64,000 nt of DNA from JANWXD01 sp037446115 (lineage in GTDB: Bacteria; Acidobacteriota; Terriglobia; Bryobacterales; Bryobacteraceae): assembly GCA_037446115.1 (NCBI GenBank), contig JBBIJF010000004.1:124001-188000 (forward strand), read 5' to 3'. Position numbers and translations under genes: made by a program. The notes beneath the pieces were generated by a model, which had not been told where the DNA came from, did no database searches, and saw only the letters and a list, made by a program, of their open reading frames with translations. Positions 36,080 through 43,311 of the stretch are shown one piece after another (within the stretch, counting starts at the first letter, position 1; every line of letters begins with the position of its first letter).

Positions 36080-36883
36080 ATGGACGCAGCTGAGGGCAGT
36101 ACCAAGCCCGCAACCGAGGAGATCCGGAAGCTGCAAAAACTGGTCATGAAAGACTCCGGGGGCGCGCCTGCGACGCCGCTCGCGCCGGGGAGGCACCGCC
36201 GGGAAGCCGGGGACTCGATTTGCCGGGCGCTGCTGGATCCCCAGGCTATGCCTTTGAGCGAGGCACTCGGCCTTGTAAACCGGATGCGGCAGGAAACGGC
36301 GGACTTTGGCCTGCGGCTGCTACGGTGCGCAGCCCAGATGCGCGAAAGCGGAACGGATCCGGACCCGCGCCGCCTGCTGACCCTGCTTTCCCATGCGCAG
36401 GGCGGCGCGCGGATCGCCCATGCCCTCATTCCTTACATGCGAAGCCCCGATCCGCAGGTGCGCTCCAAGGCGGCCCTGCTCATTGCCCGTTCGGGATTGA
36501 ATCCCGAGTGGGCTTTGCGCCAACTCAAAGACCCGGATCCGCGCGTCCGGGCCAACGTGGTCGAGGGTATCGGCGCCTCGCCGGAGCCGCGCCGTTTCCT
36601 GGAAGCGCTGCGCCGGGCGGCGCAGGATCCGCACCACCGCGTGGCGACCACGGCCTTGATCGTCCTGTTTCACCTGGGCGAGGAGACCGCAGCGGAGGCC
36701 CTGCGCCGGATGGCCTCGCACCCTGACCCCCGCTTCCGAGCCGCCGCCGCCTGGGCCATGGGACAGGTGGCGGACGCTCAGTTCGAACCGGTGCTTCAGA
36801 CCTTGCGGCGCGATCCGCATCATGCCGTCCGCTTCTGCGCCCTGCGCACCCTGGTGCGGCGGAACGGGCGCCGCGCCAGCTAA
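36080..36883 (+). CDS. HEAT-repeat protein
   Basis: A 267-residue, soluble, helical protein with no signal peptide. After an 80-residue N-terminal region, HEAT-like repeats run to the end: SPDPQVRSKAALLIARSG, DPDPRVRANVVEGIG, DPHHRVATTALIVLFHLG, HPDPRFRAAAAWAMGQV, DPHHAVRFCALRTLV. Each starts with the usual D-P-x-x-x-V/F-R pattern. Such repeats form binding scaffolds; the partner is unknown. A GGAAGG site precedes the ATG at 36080. The TonB receptor gene starts 11 bases after its stop but has its own promoter-like hexamer. Confidence 0.8.
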   Translation: MDAAEGSTKPATEEIRKLQKLVMKDSGGAPATPLAPGRHRREAGDSICRALLDPQAMPLSEALGLVNRMRQETADFGLRLLRCAAQMRESGTDPDPRRLLTLLSHAQGGARIAHALIPYMRSPDPQVRSKAALLIARSGLNPEWALRQLKDPDPRVRANVVEGIGASPEPRRFLEALRRAAQDPHHRVATTALIVLFHLGEETAAEALRRMASHPDPRFRAAAAWAMGQVADAQFEPVLQTLRRDPHHAVRFCALRTLVRRNGRRAS

Positions 36884-36886
36884 AAT
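36881..36886 (+). promoter_or_regulatory. -10 element close to the TonB-receptor start
   Basis: TAAAAT overlaps the stop codon of the HEAT gene and ends 8 bases before the ATG at 36895. No Shine-Dalgarno site lies between. A leaderless message is likely. Confidence 0.5.
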
Positions 36887-36894
36887 CAATCCTT

Positions 36895-38679
36895 ATGCTT
36901 CTTGCTTGGATGCTGCTGACGGCCGCGTGTGTGCACGGGGCGGATCGCGTAGAGCCGCGTCGCGAAGTGGTCATCGTGACGGGGACCTACGAACCGGTGC
37001 CCCTGGAAGAGGCGGATCGCGCCGTGCGGAGCCTGAGCGTCGAGGAGGAGTCTTTGCTTTTCGACACCCTCGCCGACCTGTTGCGCCTCGAGCCGTCCGT
37101 GGACCTGCGGCAGCGAGCGCCGGGAGCGGTGCAGGCGGATGTCTCCATCCGGGGCGGCACCTTCGGGCAGACGCTGGTGCTGCTGGACGGCTTCCGGCTC
37201 AACGACGCCCAGTCCGGGCACCACAACATGGACGTCCCGGTTCCGCTTGAGACCCTTTCGCGCATCGAGGTGCTCAAAGGCTCGGGCTCGACGTTGTACG
37301 GCTCCGACGCGGTCGGCGGCGTGGTGCAATTCATCACGCGCCGGCCGCAAGCCTCGGAATTCCGCTTGCGAGGCGCGATCGGCAACTTTGGCGTCAACCA
37401 GCAGCGCGGTTCGGTGGGGCTGGCGGCCGGCAGCTTCAGCCAGTCGTTGGCGTTCTCGCGGGATTTCTCTTCCGGCTTCCGGCCGAACCGCGACTACCGG
37501 AACCTGTCGCTTTTCTCCTCGACGCACTGGCGATCGAGGCTGGGTACGACCGCGTTGCTGCTGGCACACAACGACCGGCCGTTCGGGGCGGAACGGTTCT
37601 ACGGGAATTTCAATTCCTGGGAACGCACCAAGACCTGGTTTGCGGGCCTCCGGCAGGAGCTGGGCGAACGTACGGAAGCTTCGTTCGCGTTTCGCCGCCA
37701 CACAGACCTGTTTGTCCTCTACCGCGACCGGCCGCAGGTCTTCACCAACCGCCACATTGTGGAAGGGTTTCAGGGAGCCCTGCGGCGGCGGCAACCCGCG
37801 GGCCGCACGGGGCGCCTGTATTACGGCGTGGAGGCCTACCGCGACGCCATCGCGAGCACGAATCTGGGCAACCACACTCGCGCCCGCGGGGCGGCCTACG
37901 CGGCCTTTGACGTGCGGGCGCTGCGGCGTTTTTCCTTCACGCTCGGGGCGCGCGAGGAGGTGTACGGCTCCCTCACCGGAGCCTTCACGCCCTCGGTGAG
38001 CTTCGGCGCTTGGCTTTCGCCGCAGCTGAAGGTCCGGGCCGGCGCAGGGCGCGCATTCCGGCTGCCATCCTTCACCGACCTTTACTACCACGATCCGGCC
38101 AACCGGGGTTCTCCGGACCTGCGTCCGGAAAAGGCCTGGAGTTACGACGGGGGCTTGGATTGGCACCCAAGGGCCGGCCTGCGCGGGGAATTGACCGTGT
38201 TCCACCGCCGGGAAGGTGATGTGATTGACTACGTGCGCAGTTCTCCCGCCGACATCTGGCGCGCCACCAACATTCACCGGCTGCGCTTCACGGGCGTGGA
38301 GGCGGCCCTGAGCACGACTCTGGCCCGCTCCCGGCAACTGGATCTCCGCTACACGGCGCTTCGCGGAGCCCGCCAGGCGCTCGGGGAAATCCAATCGCGT
38401 TACGTCTTCAACTACCCGGTCCACTCCGGCGTCGCGTCTCTGACCGGGGCCTGGCGGGGGGTGGCGACGCGGGTCCGGCTGGGCGTTCTGCAACGCTACT
38501 CCAGGGATCCCTATGCGCTGGTGGACCTGGCCCTGGCCCGGGCGGAGGGCCGGTTGCGGCCGTTTGTTCAGCTCACCAACCTCGCGGATACGGCCTACGA
38601 AGAAATCGCCGGCGTTCCGATGCCGGGCCGCGCCGTAGTAGCCGGCATCGAATGGGTGGTTTTCGGCGGAGGCCGCTGA
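36895..38679 (+). CDS. TonB-dependent receptor, BtuB-like
   Basis: A 594-residue outer-membrane receptor. The signal peptide is LLAWMLLTAACVHGA. The plug domain (about 25-150) shows LRQRAPGAVQADVSIRGG, FGQTLVLLDGFRLNDAQSGH and IEVLKGSGSTLYGSDAVGG, all typical of BtuB/FepA plugs. The rest is a 22-strand barrel pattern with alternate aromatic and polar residues, and the 'FTDLYYHDPANRGSPDLRPE' stretch seen in BtuB-like proteins. The last residues (EWVVFGGGR) do not end in an aromatic. Cobalamin is only one possible ligand. No TonB or ABC-transporter genes are nearby. Confidence 0.88.
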   Translation: MLLAWMLLTAACVHGADRVEPRREVVIVTGTYEPVPLEEADRAVRSLSVEEESLLFDTLADLLRLEPSVDLRQRAPGAVQADVSIRGGTFGQTLVLLDGFRLNDAQSGHHNMDVPVPLETLSRIEVLKGSGSTLYGSDAVGGVVQFITRRPQASEFRLRGAIGNFGVNQQRGSVGLAAGSFSQSLAFSRDFSSGFRPNRDYRNLSLFSSTHWRSRLGTTALLLAHNDRPFGAERFYGNFNSWERTKTWFAGLRQELGERTEASFAFRRHTDLFVLYRDRPQVFTNRHIVEGFQGALRRRQPAGRTGRLYYGVEAYRDAIASTNLGNHTRARGAAYAAFDVRALRRFSFTLGAREEVYGSLTGAFTPSVSFGAWLSPQLKVRAGAGRAFRLPSFTDLYYHDPANRGSPDLRPEKAWSYDGGLDWHPRAGLRGELTVFHRREGDVIDYVRSSPADIWRATNIHRLRFTGVEAALSTTLARSRQLDLRYTALRGARQALGEIQSRYVFNYPVHSGVASLTGAWRGVATRVRLGVLQRYSRDPYALVDLALARAEGRLRPFVQLTNLADTAYEEIAGVPMPGRAVVAGIEWVVFGGGR

Positions 38680-38716
38680 GCTAAACTGGGAGCAGAAACG
38701 AAGGCAGGTTTTACGG

Positions 38717-40210
38717 TTGACTGTTCCGCTTCTCGCCGCTGCGGCACTCGTATTGATGGCTCCGCAGGGGGCTCCGGCCGCTCAGGGCGGCGAGCTGGAC
38801 GCCAGCCCGGCTCTGTTCAGCGTGCTGGCGGCGCTCAATGCCGCCGGCTACGACGCAGATCTGGATTCGCCGGCGAACCATCCGCTCCGGCGGGCCGTGC
38901 GCAACGAGCTCGCCTCCCGCAACATTCCCTCGCTGGCGGAGCTGAAACGCTTCGTTGAGGAGCACCGCCGGAGCGATCCGATGGCGGACGTGGGCCAGTA
39001 CGTGTCCTTCGCCCTGGTGGTGGACGGTCCGCCCAATTTCGCATTCCGGCTGAAGCAGAACGAACTGCCGCCCGATGTCGTGGCGCTGGAGGGGCTGGCG
39101 CCTCTGATGGCGCGCTTCCACCGCGAGGCCGGAATTGACGAGCTGTGGCGGAAGGCGCAGCCGGCCTTCGACGAAGTCATCGCACGCTATCACGAACCCG
39201 TGACGCGCGCCGTCACCGAAGTCAACGCCTACCTCCGCCACGTGGGCAGCAGCCGCCTGGGCGGCCGCTTTCAGATCTACGTGGATCTGCTCGGCGCTCC
39301 GCATCAGATCCACAGCCGCAGTTACGGCAATGAGTACTTTATCGTTCTGACACCTTCGCCCGAGCCGCAGGTGGACGACGTGCGCCACGCCTACCTGCAC
39401 TACGTCATTGATCCGGTCGTACTGCGGCACGCCGAGAAGCTCCAGGAGAAAAAAGCGCTGCTCGATTACGCCCTGGGCGCTCCGGCCCTGGAAGAGCACT
39501 ACAAAAACGACTTCATCCTGCTGGCCACCGAGTGCCTCATCAAGGCCGTCGAGTCCCGCCTGATGCGGGCTCCCGCCTCGAGCAAGCAGGCGGCGGTGGA
39601 GCAGGCGTTGCGCGAAGGATTCATCCTGACGCCGTTTTTCGCCGAGCAGCTGGCCGCGTACGAAAAACAGGAGCAGTCGCTGCGCTTCTACTTCCCGGAA
39701 ATGATCCAGGCCCTCGATCTGGCCAAGGAAGAACGGCGCCTCGACAATGTCGAGTTCGCCTCAGAGAGGCCGGCACGGAAGGCGAGGACGGCGCCGGCTG
39801 TGCGCGTGCCGCAGCCCTCGGGCCCACGCAAGAGGGCCGAAGAAGCCGAACAGCTTTACCGGGAACGACGGCTGGCCGAGGCTCGCGACGCCTTCACGCG
39901 ACTGCTCCAGGAAACCGACGACCGGAGTCTCCGCGCGCAGGCCTACTACGGGCTGGCCAGGATTGCCACGCTCGAGAACGATCCGGAGACAGCCGAGCGG
40001 TTGTTTCAAAGAACGCTGGAGTTGTCGCCGGAGGCGTCCGTCCGCGCCTGGACCCACGTGTATCTGGGCCGGCTTGCCGATCTGGCCGGGGAACGCGAGC
40101 AAGCAGAGCGGCACTACCGGCAGGCGCTCGCGGTGGAGGGCGCCTCCGCGGCGGCGCGACAGGCGGCCGAACAAGGTTTACAGGGTTCCTTTCGCAAGGA
40201 GCGGAAATGA
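38717..40210 (+). CDS. exported protein of unknown function with C-terminal TPR repeats
   Basis: A 497-residue protein starting at TTG 38717. The N-terminus is a signal peptide (PLLAAAALVLMAPQGAPA). The middle 300 residues are a conserved-looking domain with FQIYVDLLGAPHQIHSRSYG and VRHAYLHYVIDPVVLRHA; the spaced histidines recall zinc-peptidase motifs, but no HExxH is present. After a Lys/Pro linker at about 350, TPR-like helices run to the end (AEQLYRERRLAEARDAFTRL and two more). The next gene is a second TPR protein 49 bases on. The function is unknown. Confidence 0.78.
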   Translation: MTVPLLAAAALVLMAPQGAPAAQGGELDASPALFSVLAALNAAGYDADLDSPANHPLRRAVRNELASRNIPSLAELKRFVEEHRRSDPMADVGQYVSFALVVDGPPNFAFRLKQNELPPDVVALEGLAPLMARFHREAGIDELWRKAQPAFDEVIARYHEPVTRAVTEVNAYLRHVGSSRLGGRFQIYVDLLGAPHQIHSRSYGNEYFIVLTPSPEPQVDDVRHAYLHYVIDPVVLRHAEKLQEKKALLDYALGAPALEEHYKNDFILLATECLIKAVESRLMRAPASSKQAAVEQALREGFILTPFFAEQLAAYEKQEQSLRFYFPEMIQALDLAKEERRLDNVEFASERPARKARTAPAVRVPQPSGPRKRAEEAEQLYRERRLAEARDAFTRLLQETDDRSLRAQAYYGLARIATLENDPETAERLFQRTLELSPEASVRAWTHVYLGRLADLAGEREQAERHYRQALAVEGASAAARQAAEQGLQGSFRKERK

Positions 40211-40259
40211 AATACTGGAAAGACCCGCTGTCAAGGCGGGTACGGAAGGGAGTTATCCG

Positions 40260-41099
40260 ATGAAGTCTCAAGCAATGCGTCTCGTTTTGCTGGCCGCCGC
40301 CCTCGAGGCCGGTCTCTGGAGCCAGCAACCCGCGGGCACGGCCCAGGAAACGCCGGTGGCCAAACAGCCCACGGTCAAGTCCCAGGCGGAGGGGCAGGCC
40401 CTCATGGCCATGTTTCAGGCCCAGGACCCCGACAGCCGGATCAAAGCGGCACAGGAGCTGATCCAGAAATTCGCGGACACGGAGTTCAAGGCCACGGCCT
40501 TGCATTTCATCGCCGTCTCCTACCAGCAGAAGAACGATATTGACAACATGATTCTCTATGCGGAGCAGACGCTGGAGGCGGACCCGAACCATTACATGGC
40601 GATGCTGATGCTGGCCAACGCCATCGCGCAGCGGACGCGGGAATTCGACCTGGACCGAGAGGAGAAGCTGGCGCGCGTCGAAAAATACGTACGGACGGCG
40701 CAGGAGCTCATCCAGAAGGCGCCCCGTCCCAATCCGCAGATCACCGAGGAGCAATGGCAGGCGGCCAAGAGGGATCTGAACTCGCAGGCGCTCGAGACGC
40801 TGGCGCTGGCGGCTCTGGCGCGCAAAAACTACGATGACGCCATCGCCAAGTTCAAAGCCTCGATCGAGACGGCCGCCAATCAGGATCCGGCCACGTTCGT
40901 GCGCCTCGGCGCCACCTACAACAAGGTGGGCAAGTATGACGAGGCGATCGCCGTTCTCGACAAGGTGATGAACGATCCGCAGGCCCACCCGCAGATCCGC
41001 CAGGTGGCGCAGGCCGAGCGCGCCCGGGCCGTGCAAGCCAAAGGCGCAGGCGCTGCGGCGGCGCCGCCGGCGCCCGCGGAGCCGAAGCCGCAGCCCTGA
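40260..41099 (+). CDS. exported TPR protein
   Basis: A 279-residue exported protein of tetratricopeptide type. The signal peptide is AMRLVLLAAALEAGLWSQ. TPR pairs follow: TALHFIAVSYQQKNDIDNMI, LEADPNHYMAMLMLANAIA, LALAALARKNYDDAIAKFK, VRLGATYNKVGKYDEAIAVL. The C-terminus is an Ala/Pro tail. The ATG at 40260 follows GGAAGGGAG. It is in line with the upstream TPR gene and the downstream rnc gene, spaced 49 and 26 bases, so all three may be one operon. Role unknown; TPR proteins scaffold complexes. Confidence 0.82.
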   Translation: MKSQAMRLVLLAAALEAGLWSQQPAGTAQETPVAKQPTVKSQAEGQALMAMFQAQDPDSRIKAAQELIQKFADTEFKATALHFIAVSYQQKNDIDNMILYAEQTLEADPNHYMAMLMLANAIAQRTREFDLDREEKLARVEKYVRTAQELIQKAPRPNPQITEEQWQAAKRDLNSQALETLALAALARKNYDDAIAKFKASIETAANQDPATFVRLGATYNKVGKYDEAIAVLDKVMNDPQAHPQIRQVAQAERARAVQAKGAGAAAAPPAPAEPKPQP

Positions 41100-41125
41100 G
41101 GCCGGTCGCGGTTCGACGCCCGGCG

Positions 41126-41818
41126 ATGCCGGAGGAGCTGGCGCTTCTCGAGAGGGCGCTCGGCTACCGCTTTCGGGACCGCGGTCTGCTGCGGCAGGCC
41201 CTCACGCATCGTTCCCATGTTTTCGAGAAGGGCGGCGGTCACAACGAGCAGCTGGAGTTTCTGGGCGACGCCGTTCTGGGGTTTCTGGTCAGCGAAGCCT
41301 TGGTGCGCTTCCGCCCCGAACTGCCGGAAGGACGGCTCTCGAAACTCCGCGCCCGGCTGGTGAGTGCCGCCCATCTCTACGAGGTGGCCTGCCGGCTCGA
41401 GCTGGGTAAGTATCTGCTGCTCGGGCGCGGTGAGGAACGCACCGGCGGCCGCAGCAAGAAGGCCCTTCTGGCGGATGCGCTGGAAGCGGTCATCGCGGCG
41501 CTGTATCTGGATGGAGGCATCGAAGCGGCCCGGCGCTTCGTTGCCGAACACATCGCGGCCCGGCTGCCCGAGGCGGAACCGGTCCCCGATTACAAGGGCG
41601 CGCTACAGGAGCTGGCCCAAGCCCGCGGGTTGCCGGTCCCGAAGTACGTCACCGTAGCGGAACGCGGGCCGGCACACGCCCGTTGGTTCACCGTGGAGGC
41701 CCGCATCGGCCAGCAGTGGGCGGCCCGGGCCGAAGCGCCCTCCAAGAAAAGCGCCGGTCAGCTGGCCGCGCGGCAGTTGCTCGAACAATTGCAGCGCGCC
41801 GGTGAGCCGGCGGGATAA
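41126..41818 (+). CDS. rnc: ribonuclease III
   Basis: RNase III cuts double-stranded RNA in rRNA and mRNA processing. The 230-residue protein has the catalytic signature HNEQLEFLGDAVLGF with its acidic residues, and ALLADALEAVIAALYLDGG with the second acidic pair. The C-terminal double-stranded RNA-binding domain follows (DYKGALQELAQARGLPVPKY ... SKKSAGQLAARQLLEQL). Length and order are normal. It ends 10 bases before the convergent cupin gene. Confidence 0.95.
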   Translation: MPEELALLERALGYRFRDRGLLRQALTHRSHVFEKGGGHNEQLEFLGDAVLGFLVSEALVRFRPELPEGRLSKLRARLVSAAHLYEVACRLELGKYLLLGRGEERTGGRSKKALLADALEAVIAALYLDGGIEAARRFVAEHIAARLPEAEPVPDYKGALQELAQARGLPVPKYVTVAERGPAHARWFTVEARIGQQWAARAEAPSKKSAGQLAARQLLEQLQRAGEPAG

Positions 41819-41828
41819 GAGGGCCGCC

Positions 41829-42764
41829 TCAGTGGGGGCGAGCCGAGTCGTAAACGTGGGCGATGTTCGGATAGCCGTTCATCGCCAGCCGGCATGAGGG
41901 GCCGGGCCCGTGAAACCGCGGCGCATGAAAGGTGAAGGGAGGCACGTAGACCACGTCGCCTTCCTCCGCAATGATGACGCCCACGTTCTCGATGGGGTAG
42001 CGGATCTGCCCGGCCATCACCAGCCAGAACTCGGCGCATTCGGGATGGTAGTGCCCCCGGTTGTTGGGGTCTAACGGCGGCAAGAGCTTTTCGTAGCCGT
42101 AGATGATGTTGGCCACGGCCCGGTCGTCGTGCACGGCGCGATGGACGAAGTTGCGGCCCTTGTACTCGGGCCGTTCTGCAAGCTCGTAGAGGTTGAGGTG
42201 CGGCTGATTGCCCCGGTCGTAGGGCCCCGGCTTGCGGTTGAGCACGACCGGCAGCCACGTGAAGCCGGGCAGTTGCGGCGGCTCTACGTCGCGCGGGTAA
42301 AACGTCTTGGCCTTGGCGATGCCCACTTGGAAGTAGAGCGAAGGCCGCTCGCCCACCGTCTCCAAAGAGTAAATGGTCTGCATCGGCACCTGAACAATGG
42401 AGCCTTTGCGCGCCGCCACGGCGGACTGTCCTTCGATGTCGAAGCGGACTTCGCCGTCCATGACGATCCACCAGGTCCGCGTGTCGGGATGAAAGCGGCG
42501 CGAAACCGTGGCGCCGGGGGCGGCGTAGACGTACTCGGCGTGCAGATGGTCGTCGTCCACGATCACTTCGCGCCAGTTCTTCTCTCCGGCGTGGCGCGCT
42601 TTGAGCTCCGCAAGCCGGGTGTGCGGCCTGTGGGGCGCCGTGTACGGAACCGGTTGGATCGGTTTCGGCGCCCAGGAGGGTTCCTCAGTGCGAGCGGGGC
42701 CTTGCGCTCTCAAAAAGGCCGGCCAAACCCAGGCCGCCGTGAACACCAACAAGGCCATTCGCAT
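41829..42764 (-). CDS. exported bicupin protein
   Basis: A 311-residue exported protein (signal MALLVFTAAWVWPAFLRAQ) with two cupin barrels. The first (about 65-145) has VSRRFHPDTRTWWIVMDGEV. The second (about 215-300) has RGHYHPECAEFWLVMAGQI, whose H-x-H-x3-E set plus the later His in FTFHAPRFHG is a standard metal site. The first barrel keeps fewer ligands. Cupins include dioxygenases, isomerases and sugar-binding proteins, so the reaction is open. GAGGAGG precedes the ATG. It is convergent with rnc and lies upstream-to-downstream of merR on the same strand with a 55-base gap. Confidence 0.8.
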   Translation of the reverse strand: MRMALLVFTAAWVWPAFLRAQGPARTEEPSWAPKPIQPVPYTAPHRPHTRLAELKARHAGEKNWREVIVDDDHLHAEYVYAAPGATVSRRFHPDTRTWWIVMDGEVRFDIEGQSAVAARKGSIVQVPMQTIYSLETVGERPSLYFQVGIAKAKTFYPRDVEPPQLPGFTWLPVVLNRKPGPYDRGNQPHLNLYELAERPEYKGRNFVHRAVHDDRAVANIIYGYEKLLPPLDPNNRGHYHPECAEFWLVMAGQIRYPIENVGVIIAEEGDVVYVPPFTFHAPRFHGPGPSCRLAMNGYPNIAHVYDSARPH

Positions 42765-42819
42765 GCCAGCACCTCCTCGTCCGTGCGATGGGACTTCAGG
42801 ATTCTAGCACGGCGGGAGG

Positions 42820-43227
42820 TTACTTCAGCAGCTCGAGGATGGCCTGAAGTTCGCGCCGGAGCTCGTCGAGCAAAGCGGGCGAGGCGCCGAACAACGCCGA
42901 CTGCGCCTGAGGGAGCGCTTGCTTGCGGACGCGGGCTTTCGTGCGGCTCTCCAGCCGCCGGCGCGCGCCTTCGATGGTGTAGCGTTCCTGATAGAGCAGC
43001 CGCTTGACCTCGAGCAGCAGCTCGATATCCTTGCGGCGGTAGAGGCGGTGGCCTTTGCCCGACTTCTTCGGCGCCAGCGAAGGAAACTCGGTCTCCCAAT
43101 AGCGCAGCACGGAAGCGGGGACGCCCACAATGCGGCTGACTTCGCCAATGCGGAAGTACAGCTTGTCCGGAATTTGGGGAAGATCGTCGCCGAGCGCCAA
43201 CTGGCCCATCCCGCTTCGCACAGACAT
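42820..43227 (-). CDS. MerR-family transcriptional regulator
   Basis: A 135-residue DNA-binding protein. The MerR-type winged helix is clear: LYFRIGEVSRIVGVPASVLR then YWETEFPSL, then GHRLYRRKDIELLLEVKRLL. The tail is short (QERYTIEGARRRLESRTK and a C-terminal helix), so it has no classical effector domain. Proteins of this small MerR type are often general regulators of unknown signal. The ATG at 43227 follows TACCAT by five bases, close to leaderless spacing. Its targets cannot be inferred. Confidence 0.88.
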   Translation of the reverse strand: MSVRSGMGQLALGDDLPQIPDKLYFRIGEVSRIVGVPASVLRYWETEFPSLAPKKSGKGHRLYRRKDIELLLEVKRLLYQERYTIEGARRRLESRTKARVRKQALPQAQSALFGASPALLDELRRELQAILELLK

Positions 43228-43232
43228 TCGTC

Positions 43233-43238
43233 ATGGTA
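43233..43238 (-). promoter_or_regulatory. -10 element close to the merR start
   Basis: TACCAT on the minus strand ends five bases before the ATG at 43227. No ribosome-binding site is visible between them. Confidence 0.38.
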
Positions 43239-43311
43239 CGGGAATCCGGCACGCCCGTCAACCCGGGACGCGTCGCGCGCCTGTGGCGCAGGCCTGGGAC
43301 CGCGCAAATCC

